Below, piece by piece: positions 43,825-52,060 of a stretch of 64,000 bases of DNA (the first letter of the stretch is position 1; every line of letters begins with the position of its first letter). A program made the translations under genes and the position numbers. A model generated the notes under the pieces. The model searched no databases. It was given only the letters and a program-made list of their open reading frames with translations, and was not told where the DNA came from. Origin of the DNA: Akkermansia muciniphila (GTDB lineage Bacteria; Verrucomicrobiota; Verrucomicrobiia; Verrucomicrobiales; DEV007); the NCBI GenBank assembly GCA_945883495.1, contig CAMCXS010000001.1, positions 177,017 through 241,016 on the forward strand. Direction: 5' to 3'.

Positions 43825-44613
43825 TTACGGTTTGCCCTTGGCGGCCGGGCCCACTCCTTGAGGCTTTGTGGTTCCGGGTCGTTCAATCGGGCGGGCCCCT
43901 GGGGGAAGTTCGGCTTGGTCGAACACAATCAGCTCCGCAGGCTCTTCGATCACCTTGAGGCGCAGCTCTTTGATTTCAACCGTGTTGGCGTTGCCTCGAT
44001 GCAACTGGATGGCGAGTAGGCCCCCCAGTGCACGGCCTTTTTCGTCACAGTCGATCAGCTCGGAAGAGACTTGGCCGTTGACTTTGTGGATCAAACGATT
44101 GCCCTGGGCGATCACGGTGTATTCGTTCCAGTCCGCGACATTGACCTGCACGGGTTGGAATTCCGCGGTCACCCAGCGAACTCCAGACGGATCAAGCACT
44201 ACGTTCTTCCCGTTGAGACCGAAGATGCCACGCCCTTTCTCCTCATAGGTCATTCCCGTATGTTCAAGAGCAGGGTGAACATCGCACTGATAGCCGGCGA
44301 TGCCCCAAGGACCAGCCTCCGGAAGCGCCCGGCTCCGATACTGCACCCCAGAATTGTTATCGCCTTTCACCCGCATCACGGCGCGCAACTCGAAGTTCTT
44401 CACCGTGCCTCCGCGCCAGATGAGAAAGGTGTTGTGTGCCAGATCGTCGGGGCCAGTGCAAACGCCCGTCACGATTCCCTCCTTGACGCTCCAGAACCGA
44501 GGATCCCCGTCCCAACCGGATAAATCCTTTCCGTTCAACAGTGCCGCAAAGCCATCGTCCGCACTAGCCAAGGACGCAAACGCGAAGAAAAATAGATAAC
44601 CAACGAACTTCAT
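43825..44613 (-). CDS. Exported DUF1080 (3-keto-disaccharide hydrolase-like) protein
   Basis: 262 residues with a signal peptide (about 1-18) and one DUF1080 beta-sandwich: LLNGKDLSGWDGDPRFWSVK, NNSGVQYRSR, a domain centre at EWNEYTVIAQGNRLIHKVNGQ, and the terminal IQLHRGNANTVEIKELRLK. It is common in PVC bacteria as a carbohydrate-binding or keto-glycoside-processing protein. The gene lies 8 bases downstream of a sulfatase gene. The substrate is not readable. Confidence 0.88.
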   Translation of the reverse strand: MKFVGYLFFFAFASLASADDGFAALLNGKDLSGWDGDPRFWSVKEGIVTGVCTGPDDLAHNTFLIWRGGTVKNFELRAVMRVKGDNNSGVQYRSRALPEAGPWGIAGYQCDVHPALEHTGMTYEEKGRGIFGLNGKNVVLDPSGVRWVTAEFQPVQVNVADWNEYTVIAQGNRLIHKVNGQVSSELIDCDEKGRALGGLLAIQLHRGNANTVEIKELRLKVIEEPAELIVFDQAELPPGARPIERPGTTKPQGVGPAAKGKP

Positions 44614-44621
44614 GAGATATC

Positions 44622-46172
44622 CTATTTGCGAGGTTGCGGCGGAAATTCCTTAGCGAAAGCTTCTCGACGCTGATTGATCAAGACCGATTCCGAAGCCGTT
44701 TTGGCTCGCAAATCCGCGATCACGGCAGCATACGCAGGGTTGGACGCCAGATTGTTTCGCTCGGCCGCATCGGAATTCAAGTCGAACAACATTTCAAACT
44801 CGGGCTGGCGACCGGCGAAATCGACATCGGATTCCTTGAATTTCATGATGCCGTCATACATGCGAATGTATTTCCAACAATCCGTGCGCAAGCCTTCCTG
44901 AAAGGGATTGTCCCGCATGGTGAAAAGGCTTTCCAGGAAAAGCTCCTTCCGCCAGGACGTCTCGCGCCCTTCTACCATGGGACGCAGGCTCTTCCCCTCC
45001 ATATGAGCGGGAGCCGCGACGTCAGCATAGTCGAGAATGGTGCGGGTGTAGTCGAGACTGGAGACGAGCTCATCCCGTTGCTGTCCGCGGCGTTCTTTGG
45101 GAACCCGGGGATCGTGGATGAAACAGGGAATCTTGGAAGCTAGGTCGAGCAGTAGTTCCTTCCCCCCCATCCCATACTCCCCCATCAGCAACCCATGGTC
45201 GCTTCCATAAAGAATGACCGTGTTCTGATCAAGCCCCCGATCGCGGAGATCAGCCAACAGGCCACCAATGACGTGATCCAGCCCAGAGATTGTCTGGTAA
45301 TAGCGAATGTGATGTTCCCGGCAGGTGTCGATTCTGTAGTTATAAACGTAGGTTTCACTACGGCGGCCTTTGTCCTGATCCAGAATAAATTTAGGGATAA
45401 AGCGATAGGGATCGGTCGCAGTATCCGGCGGAAGAGCGATCTCGATGTCGCGGTAGAGGCCATCATAAAATGGGCTTCCCATGAGCGCCGGATTCTCATT
45501 TGCCGGGCGGGTCATTTGATGCCACTCGGGATAGCCAGTATACATCGAGGTGGTCTGCGATCCGTGAGGAACGTTGAAGCTGACCGAGAGGCAGAACGGC
45601 TTATCTCTTGGTGCCCCATCAAGGAAGCTGGCCATCGCTTCCCCCATAATCTTCGTGATGATATCCTCCTTGGCCGTGTGATACGGAATGGTGCTCGGTG
45701 ATTGATGCTTTTTGGGGAGAAACTTGGTCCAGCCGTCATGCCCCCACCAGAAATCAAACTTTTCGTGGGCCCGGCCTTTGAACGTGTAATACTCTACGCC
45801 AAACTTTCCGATAAATCCTGTGTGATAGCCCGCGCGCCGCAACATCGAGGGATAGCTCTGCTCCCACTGCGCCTCCGTCAGCTGATAGGAAGAGCTAAAC
45901 CCTACCCCATGAACCCGCTCCGGCATGCCAGTGAAGTACGATACGCGGCTCGGTGCGCACACTGGCGTCGCGATGTAGGCATTGCGAAAGCGCACAGAAT
46001 CCCGCATGAGAGCGTCGAGATTGGGCGTCTTCACGAACGGATGCCCCATCGCGCCCAGGGTGTTGTCCCGCTGGTCGTCAGTCAGCAGAAAAATGATGTT
46101 GGGACGCTCCGCGGCATCGGCCATACGAGCGCTGGCGAGAGCCGCCATGAAAGCAAGAAGGAACAAACGCAT
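44622..46172 (-). CDS. Exported type I sulfatase
   Basis: 516 residues with a signal peptide. RPNIIFLLTDDQRDN gives metal-binding Asp32 and Asp33. Cys72 in CAPSRVSYFTG is the formylglycine precursor in the CxPSR motif. GSDHGLLMGEYGMGGK near the middle has the later Asp-His pair. This is a normal S1 sulfatase and needs a formylglycine-generating enzyme, not seen in the window. It likely removes sulfate esters from polysaccharide. It is coupled to the DUF1080 gene downstream and lies close to the pectate lyase gene upstream. Confidence 0.92.
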   Translation of the reverse strand: MRLFLLAFMAALASARMADAAERPNIIFLLTDDQRDNTLGAMGHPFVKTPNLDALMRDSVRFRNAYIATPVCAPSRVSYFTGMPERVHGVGFSSSYQLTEAQWEQSYPSMLRRAGYHTGFIGKFGVEYYTFKGRAHEKFDFWWGHDGWTKFLPKKHQSPSTIPYHTAKEDIITKIMGEAMASFLDGAPRDKPFCLSVSFNVPHGSQTTSMYTGYPEWHQMTRPANENPALMGSPFYDGLYRDIEIALPPDTATDPYRFIPKFILDQDKGRRSETYVYNYRIDTCREHHIRYYQTISGLDHVIGGLLADLRDRGLDQNTVILYGSDHGLLMGEYGMGGKELLLDLASKIPCFIHDPRVPKERRGQQRDELVSSLDYTRTILDYADVAAPAHMEGKSLRPMVEGRETSWRKELFLESLFTMRDNPFQEGLRTDCWKYIRMYDGIMKFKESDVDFAGRQPEFEMLFDLNSDAAERNNLASNPAYAAVIADLRAKTASESVLINQRREAFAKEFPPQPRK

Positions 46173-46185
46173 CTGAGGCTCGACT

Positions 46186-47706
46186 CTACCGACCCTTCGC
46201 CCAAAGGCAAAGAGCTGTTACGTTGGTGACGAAGGTATCCCCATGAATCACCCCGGCCATAGGTTGCGTCTTCTTGCCATCGGAGCTCCGCATGATGCCT
46301 CGATCCCCTTCCCTTTCGATCCAAGCCCCCAGGGCATCTAGCGATCCCAACAACTTGGCGGCTTCATCATCAGTGGGGCGCTGCACCGGCGGCAAGGTGT
46401 AGAGCCCGGGTGCCACACCTCCGGCCGCCAGCCGCTTCGCCGTTGTCTCGATGGCGTCCAGTTCGGATGGCCACTTCCAACCGTAATTCGAAGCAGTATT
46501 GTCATCCTCGTAGGTCAACTCATGACCTTTCCCCCCAGGCCCACGTTTGAAGTAGATCGGCTTATTCGTCCGCAGTTCGTAGAACCGCGCCAAGCGGCCA
46601 TCGGGAAGCTTGGATTTGCGGAAGTAGGCGATGGCAGGTGGCAAGGGGGCCAGGAACTTCCTGTCCCCCGTGGCCGCGCTGAGTGTAAGCAACGCCCACA
46701 TCATGGACTGCGATTCCCGGCCGCTCACCGAGGGTGGTTCAAAGGCCCGGCTCCAGACCGGCTGCATCATGTCGTCGTACTGTTGAGCCCAGCCGGGCTG
46801 CGGCTCGGGCATCTGGGCAAGCAGGAGGAACTCCCCCGCCCGCTTGGCCGCTTCTGTATACTTCGCCTCCTTGTAGGTCTGCCCTGCAAGTAACAGCGTC
46901 CGGATCATCGTCGCGTGGAGATTGTCATTGGTGACATAACATCCGGTAAAATCCTTGGTCCAAGTCTTCGACCACGTTTCTGGATAGGACGCTTGCTTCG
47001 GCGGATACATCGCCTGGCTGGGGGGATTGGCGGGGTAGCTTTCGAAGGCCGCAGACCAACCTCCGGAGGGATACTGAGCATTAAGAATCGCCATCAGGGC
47101 ATACTCGACGCTCTCATGAATCTCTTGGTCTTTGAAGCCAAGGGTCTGATCCACGCGGATCAGCAACCGAAGTGCGCTTTGCGTCACATCGTCATCCAGG
47201 GTGGTGTAATTTGTTTCATGATGCTCGCGTTGCCGCCAGATATGCCAACCCGCCTCTCCACTGGGAGCATTTGAACGATCGAGCAGCTTCCCAGCGGGAT
47301 CTCGCCGGTAGAGTTGACGCTCCCGGTGCGCGGCATCGAAGTGGCCCGAGTAATCCCACCCACCAGAAGCCATCTGGGTCCGGGTCAGCGCGTGCGCGGC
47401 CTCCACCGCGCCGGTGAGGCAAGCCGGATGACGCGTGAGCTCATATACATCCAGGAACGCAGCGCCGATCGCGGGCGTGCCGGGCGGTTGGATCCAAATC
47501 GTATCCGGCCCTGGAATCCCCTCCGCCTCGCGCAAGGCAAAATCGCCACTGTAGCGATAGACGTATCCGCCATGGATGGACGCTTTGGCATGATAGAAGC
47601 TCACGGCTTTGACGAGCGCCGCTTTGACAGCATCTGGCGAGGGAACGGCCTGCGCCGAAGCAAACCACAATACCAGCAGGCAGCTGGCGAAAAGGGGGCT
47701 TTTCAT
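46186..47706 (-). CDS. Exported pectate lyase (PL10-like)
   Basis: 506 residues from MKSPLFASCLLVLWFASAQA, a signal peptide; the frame extends upstream to 48147, but that stretch has no family character and overlaps the photolyase gene. The family segment SGGWDYSGHFD, and further on the GRLARFYELRTNKPIYF block, are typical of the PL10/PelA pectate lyases. The DDDVTQSALRLLIRV stretch and acidic pairs would be near the catalytic calcium. It cleaves pectate by beta-elimination. It stands 13 bases upstream of the sulfatase gene. Confidence 0.82.
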   Translation of the reverse strand: MKSPLFASCLLVLWFASAQAVPSPDAVKAALVKAVSFYHAKASIHGGYVYRYSGDFALREAEGIPGPDTIWIQPPGTPAIGAAFLDVYELTRHPACLTGAVEAAHALTRTQMASGGWDYSGHFDAAHRERQLYRRDPAGKLLDRSNAPSGEAGWHIWRQREHHETNYTTLDDDVTQSALRLLIRVDQTLGFKDQEIHESVEYALMAILNAQYPSGGWSAAFESYPANPPSQAMYPPKQASYPETWSKTWTKDFTGCYVTNDNLHATMIRTLLLAGQTYKEAKYTEAAKRAGEFLLLAQMPEPQPGWAQQYDDMMQPVWSRAFEPPSVSGRESQSMMWALLTLSAATGDRKFLAPLPPAIAYFRKSKLPDGRLARFYELRTNKPIYFKRGPGGKGHELTYEDDNTASNYGWKWPSELDAIETTAKRLAAGGVAPGLYTLPPVQRPTDDEAAKLLGSLDALGAWIEREGDRGIMRSSDGKKTQPMAGVIHGDTFVTNVTALCLWAKGR

Positions 47707-47791
47707 GAAAGGCGAGTCTGATCGGGAGAATCCGCCGGGCACAAGGCCTTTTCGCCGAAAAACCGTGACCTGGGCTTGAAGGGCCAAGCCT

Positions 47792-49294
47792 CTACCAACT
47801 CCGAACCTCGGCGGCGCGCGCTTGAATCGACTCGCGTTGCTCTGACGAGAGGCGGTTGAGATTGCGCACTTGCATGACCATGCGGGGATTCCGGGCCAAG
47901 ACCTCTTCGTGCCGCAGTAGGAAGTCCCAATACAACGTGGTGAACGGACAGGCATGGGGCCCAGTGGATTCCGCCGGGCGGAAGCGGCAGCCGTTGCAAT
48001 AGTTCGACATCCGCTGGATATATTTCCCGCTCGCCACATACGGCTTGCTGGCCATGACACCGCCGTCCGCATATTGCGACATCCCAAGTGTATTCGGCAA
48101 TTCCACCCATTCCACGGCATCGACATAGACCGCGAGATACCACTCATGCACCTCGCGCGGCCGCACGCCCAGGAGCAAGGCGTAGAGACCGGTCACCATC
48201 AAGCGCTGGATATGATGGGCGTAGCCAAGTTGCAACGTTTGCCCAATCGCCTCCCGCAAGCACGCCATGTCCGTCTCTCCGGTCCAATAAAACGCCGGCA
48301 ACGGCTGTTCCGCCTGCAAGGCATTGCGTTCGACATATCCCGGCATGAACTGCCAGTAAACGCCGCGCACATACTCGCGCCAGCCGAGGATCTGCCGGAT
48401 GAAGCCTTCCACCGCGGCCAACGGCGCCCGTCCCTGCCGCCAGGCTTCTTCCGCTTTGGCGATGACCGTGCGTGGATTGAGCAATTTCAAGTTCATGGAC
48501 GCGCTGAGCCGGGCGTGAAAAAGCCAAGGCTCGCCCGTCCACATCGCGTCTTGCCAGTCCCCGAACTGCGGGAGACGCCGCTCGATAAAATCCTCCAACG
48601 CCTCTTCCGCCTTCGCGGCGGTCACGGGCCAATCAAACTGACTCAAATCCCCCGGATGACTGGCGAAGCGCTCGTTCACCAACTCAATCACCTCGCGCGT
48701 CACCGCATCCGGCGCGAACCGGCGCGGCGGCAGATGCAACGGAGGACCGTCCTTGCCGAATGTCTTGCGATTCTCCTGGTCGAAGTTCCAGTCGCCCCCA
48801 ACGGGCTGGGCTCCCTCCATGAGCACCCCGTGGCGCTTGCGCATTTCCCGGTAGAAGTATTCCATGCGGAGCTGCTTGCGCCCTTTCGCGTGCGCCGCGA
48901 ACTCTGCCCGGTTGCAGAGGAAATGCCGGTCCTCGCGCCACTCGATTCCGCCGATCGCCGTCAATTCCTCGCGCACGGACCACTCCCCCGGCTCGACCGC
49001 AACAACCTGGGCTGGACGATGAGCCTCCACCGCGTCCCGCAGGTGCTCGCCCAAGGTGCCGGTCACCATTTCCAGGTAATGCACGGTCCAGCCGCGCCCG
49101 CGGAGTTCGTCGCGGAAGTGCCGCATGGCGGCCAGAAAGATCGCGATGCGTGGTTTGCTGCTCCAGACCTTGGTGCTTTCCCGGGTCACCTCCGCCATCC
49201 AGACTGCGTCCAGGGCCGGATCGAAGCCATCGAACGCCGCCGACTGAGCATCGAGTTGATCTCCCAGCACTACCACCAAATTCCGTAAAGCCAT
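47792..49294 (-). CDS. Photolyase-related protein with [4Fe-4S] cluster (FeS-BCP type)
   Basis: 500 residues. The N-terminal photolyase-like Rossmann domain begins MALRNLVVVLGDQLD. Four cysteines, at 345, 433, 436 and 449, have spacings 88, 3 and 13, identical to those of the iron-sulfur bacterial cryptochromes/photolyases represented by Agrobacterium PhrB. The motif around them is YCNGCRF...ACPF. This group repairs (6-4) photoproducts with FAD and a ribolumazine antenna. It is divergent from the MscS gene, about 70 bases apart. Confidence 0.88.
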   Translation of the reverse strand: MALRNLVVVLGDQLDAQSAAFDGFDPALDAVWMAEVTRESTKVWSSKPRIAIFLAAMRHFRDELRGRGWTVHYLEMVTGTLGEHLRDAVEAHRPAQVVAVEPGEWSVREELTAIGGIEWREDRHFLCNRAEFAAHAKGRKQLRMEYFYREMRKRHGVLMEGAQPVGGDWNFDQENRKTFGKDGPPLHLPPRRFAPDAVTREVIELVNERFASHPGDLSQFDWPVTAAKAEEALEDFIERRLPQFGDWQDAMWTGEPWLFHARLSASMNLKLLNPRTVIAKAEEAWRQGRAPLAAVEGFIRQILGWREYVRGVYWQFMPGYVERNALQAEQPLPAFYWTGETDMACLREAIGQTLQLGYAHHIQRLMVTGLYALLLGVRPREVHEWYLAVYVDAVEWVELPNTLGMSQYADGGVMASKPYVASGKYIQRMSNYCNGCRFRPAESTGPHACPFTTLYWDFLLRHEEVLARNPRMVMQVRNLNRLSSEQRESIQARAAEVRSW

Positions 49295-49365
49295 TTCAAG
49301 AGACTACGCGCGAGCCGCCCGGCAGGGCTTGACTGACAGGGGCGCTCCCGGGAGAATGCACGCCG

Positions 49366-51000
49366 ATGATCCTCCGCCGATTGCTGCTTTGCGTGGTTCC
49401 GCTGACACTCCTGCTCCAAGCGAAGGCGGCTCCCTCGGTCACCCCGGAAACCGCGCGAGGGCTTTCGGTGCGGACGAGCAGCCCACGGGAAACGTTGCGC
49501 ACCTTCATGACGGCGATGGACCGCTACACGGCCGGCAAGCTGAACGGTGATTTGTCGCTATTGCAGAGCATCGATACCGCCGTAGCCTGCCTCAATCTCG
49601 ATGGCGTGCCGCTGGTCAACCGTTCCCACGACGGGCGGGAAACGGCGATTTTTCTGAAGGAGATCATCGATCGGCTTTGGGTGATCGATTACGCTCAGGT
49701 GCCCGGGCCGGACGAGGTGGCGGGCGGCAACCTCACGCATTGGGAGTTACAGGACACCGGCATCGTGATTTCCCAGGCGCACAACGGGGAATTCCTCTTC
49801 AGCCCGAGCTTGGTGGGCCGGGTCGGTCCGTTTTATGAGCAAATCAAGAACCAGCCCTATTTGGAGGGCACTGGCCAAGGGGCGGCTTACTCCCCCCCCT
49901 GGATTCTCCGCCGGGTTCCCGACTGGGCGCGGCAACGCCGCTACTTCGAGCTGGAGCTCTGGCAATGGATCGGACTGTTCGGGGCGATCTTAAGCGGCTT
50001 GCTGGTGCGAGCGGTCACCGGGATGTTCCTGCAGCTTCTCAAGCTCCTGACCTCACGGACTAAGAGCGATTGGGATGACCGGATCGTGGCCGCGCTCACC
50101 GGTCCCTTGGGTTTGATCGTGAGCTGCGGCTTTTGGCTGATCTGCGTCAAGGTGCTGCTGATTTCCGGTTTGGCGTTGGCGGTCCTTCAGATCGCGCTCC
50201 AAGTAGCATTCTTCGCCTCGCTCATCTGGATGGCGTACCGCTTCGCCGATCTGGCCGGAGATTACCTCACCCTGCTCGCGAGCCGGACGGAATCGACGCT
50301 CGACGACCAAATCGTCAAACTGGTAGCCCGTACGTTGAAGCTGTTCGCGGTGCTCACTGGGATCATTCTCGCGGCGCAGAACCTCGGTTTCAACGTCGTC
50401 TCCCTCCTCGCCGGCCTCAGCATCGGCGGTCTGGCGGTCGCGCTGGCGATGCAATCAACCCTGACGAATTTCATTGGTTCTCTCATCATCATGATCGATC
50501 GCGCGTTCAAAGTCGGCGACTGGATCAAGATCGGTGACACGGAGGGCGACGTCGAAGAAGTCGATTTTCGGTCCACCCGGCTGCGGACCTTCTATGATTC
50601 CGTGGTGACGATTCCGAACTCCGAGGTGATGAACTCGAAGATCGACAACATGGGCCGCCGCAAACACCGCCGGGTGCTGACCTCGCTGCGGATCACGCCG
50701 GACACGCCTCCTGAGAAAATCGAATCGTTGATCGAGGGGATCAAGCAGATCATCGCGAACGCCCCGGCGACGCGGAAAGATCTTTACCACGTGGTGCTCA
50801 AGGACTTCGGCCCGGACAGCCTGGAAATCATGCTCTACTTCTTCCTCAAAGTGCCGGACTTGAGCCGTGAACTGATCGAAAGGCAACGGGTGTTACTCGA
50901 AGTGCTCCGCCTGGCCCGCAAACTGGAAATTCGCTTCGCGACGCCGATTCAATCTTTGCAAATCGAGCCGTCTCGCGAGCTTGAGGCGCAGCTTGATTGA
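49366..51000 (+). CDS. MscS-family mechanosensitive channel with extended N-terminal domain
   Basis: 544 residues with a signal peptide (about 1-21), a periplasmic part of about 170 residues, then four to five membrane helices from about 195. The pore helix area AGLSIGGLAVALAMQSTLTNFIGSLIIMIDRAF carries the Gly/Ala pattern of MscS. The beta domain follows as VGDWIKIGDTEGDVEEVDFRSTRLRT and VTIPNSEVMNSKIDN. It is likely a turgor-protective channel of the inner membrane. Longer N-terminus than E. coli MscS. Confidence 0.88.
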   Translation: MILRRLLLCVVPLTLLLQAKAAPSVTPETARGLSVRTSSPRETLRTFMTAMDRYTAGKLNGDLSLLQSIDTAVACLNLDGVPLVNRSHDGRETAIFLKEIIDRLWVIDYAQVPGPDEVAGGNLTHWELQDTGIVISQAHNGEFLFSPSLVGRVGPFYEQIKNQPYLEGTGQGAAYSPPWILRRVPDWARQRRYFELELWQWIGLFGAILSGLLVRAVTGMFLQLLKLLTSRTKSDWDDRIVAALTGPLGLIVSCGFWLICVKVLLISGLALAVLQIALQVAFFASLIWMAYRFADLAGDYLTLLASRTESTLDDQIVKLVARTLKLFAVLTGIILAAQNLGFNVVSLLAGLSIGGLAVALAMQSTLTNFIGSLIIMIDRAFKVGDWIKIGDTEGDVEEVDFRSTRLRTFYDSVVTIPNSEVMNSKIDNMGRRKHRRVLTSLRITPDTPPEKIESLIEGIKQIIANAPATRKDLYHVVLKDFGPDSLEIMLYFFLKVPDLSRELIERQRVLLEVLRLARKLEIRFATPIQSLQIEPSRELEAQLD

Positions 51001-51007
51001 GCCTCTC

Positions 51008-51093
51008 GACTAACTCGATCCAGTTTACGGGGCGGGAGCGAGGGGACCAAGCTTGGTGGAGTGGGAGTTTTGAGGAACCGATTTCAAACTCGA
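51008..51093. repeat. Direct repeat, copy 1
   Basis: A sequence of about 85 bases starts 8 bases after the MscS stop codon. A core of 52 bases (51031-51082) is identical to 51883-51934, with further similarity on both sides, starting GACTAACTCGAT and ending CAAACTCGA. It contains the palindrome CCAAGCTTGG. Confidence 0.8.
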
Positions 51094-51209
51094 GCTCGAG
51101 CTCGTGCTCGTGCTCGTAATCGAAACACCGTTAAACCTCCAGGCTAACATGCGGGCCCGGGAGCCGAAAAGTTACTCTCCGTTCCACTTCCTCGCGCCAT
51201 GGATTGTCT

Positions 51210-51248
51210 GCTAAAAACGGAGATGGTCTGGGCTCACAAGGCGCGGAG
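51210..51248. repeat. Inverted repeat arm, partner at 52000-52038
   Basis: A 39-base stretch GCTAAAAACGG...GGCGCGGAG is repeated in reverse orientation at 52000-52038 with about three mismatches. The pair brackets array B and the second direct repeat. Confidence 0.65.
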
Positions 51249-51518
51249 ACGCGGAGGACTGGGGATTTTGACTGCTGGAAGGCTTGTCCACCGGCGCCCA
51301 CTTGGTGAGTGAGTGAGCGCCTCAAGTTCACCAAAACCAATATCCTCTCTGATTCTCCGCGCCTCCGCGAGCGATGATTCCACTTCCGGATTTAGGGTAA
51401 GTGAAGCGGGCGTGAGACCAAGACAAGCATCGGAGGCAAACCGTGGTTCCCCATGCCTTCTAGGCTGAAAAGTTCGCCGAACACGAGGTCAGCTCGCCCC
51501 GGAAAAGCCGTTGCGCTT

Positions 51519-51769
51519 CGTCGATCACCGAAAACAGAGCCGCTTTGCGCAAGCGCTCGTCGTCGATGGGCGATTCTCGCCCTGTTTTGACCCATCGACG
51601 CTCGTCGATGGCGCAATACGGCCTGTTTTGAGCAAACGACCGTCGTCGATCTGGAAAAACACCTCTGTTTTGAGAGATCGACCGTCGTCGATGGGGGAAA
51701 ACAGCGCTGTTTCGCCCCATCGACGAACGTCGTTTGGCAAAAGCGGCGCTGCATTGGCCAAACGACCAA
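51519..51769. repeat. Array B: tandem 42-bp palindromic repeat, six units
   Basis: Units start with CGTCGAT or a close variant at 51519, 51561, 51603, 51644, 51686 and 51728, spaced 42, 42, 41, 42 and 42. In five units the left arm pairs with a right arm ending GTCG or ATCGACG. The pairs differ but stay matched: GATGGG/CCCATC in unit 2, GATCT/AGATC in unit 4, GATGGGG/CCCCATC in unit 5, GTTTGG/CCAAAC in unit 6. Unit 5 (51686-51725) is a near-perfect 40-bp palindrome with the centre AAACAGCGCTGTTT. Unit 3 pairs poorly and unit 1 not at all. Confidence 0.85.
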
Positions 51770-51858
51770 GCGCGATCAGGAATGGTTTGGCCTCGCGCGA
51801 AGGCGCGGAGCGGACTGTGGTCTCGGCTGCCCACGATAACCTGGAGGTTCAACCTCCC

Positions 51859-51944
51859 GACTAACTCGATCTCGGGTTACGCGGCGGGAGCGAGGGGACC
51901 AAGCTTGGTGGAGTGGGAGTTTTGAGGAACCGATGCAAACTCGA
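51859..51944. repeat. Direct repeat, copy 2
   Basis: Second copy, identical over 52 bases to the first, with the same flanking motifs (GACTAACTCGAT and CAAACTCGA). The two copies frame about 770 bases of the same intergenic region, including array B. Confidence 0.8.
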
Positions 51945-51999
51945 CTACGAGCACGAGCACCGCTTCGCTGAGCACGAGAAGCATGACTCGACTTCCATC

Positions 52000-52038
52000 C
52001 TCCGCGCCTTGTGAGCCCATACCACCCCCGTTTTTAGC
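52000..52038. repeat. Inverted repeat arm, partner at 51210-51248
   Basis: The reverse complement of the sequence at 51210-51248, with about three mismatches over 39 bases. It lies directly downstream of the beta-helix gene stop, on the side of the 3' end. Confidence 0.65.
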
Positions 52039-52060
52039 AAACCCGGAGGTTGAGCTGCCT

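Larger units (their letters stand above)
51001..52060. other. Gene-free region of dispersed and tandem repeats
   Basis: 1060 bases with no gene I would accept. It contains two copies of a direct repeat, a simple CTCGAG/CTCGTG-type run (51088-51120), short inverted repeats, and array B of 42-bp palindromes. Small frames in it only restate the repeats. Confidence 0.6.

Noticed and set aside
51519..51769. CRISPR array
   Set aside because: Units are diverged palindromes in direct succession; there are no identical repeats separated by unique spacers, and no cas gene is in the window.
51519..51769. Integron attC sites
   Set aside because: The palindromes lack the R/L core-site pattern and cassettes between them, and no integrase is present.
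51392..51852. Open frames on the minus strand across array B
   Set aside because: All three minus frames are open only because the period is near a multiple of three; the 41-base step changes the repeat phase within them and no start signal is seen.
51001..52060. Insertion sequence or transposon
   Set aside because: Direct and inverted repeats are present but no transposase or integrase frame can be recognised in or beside them.
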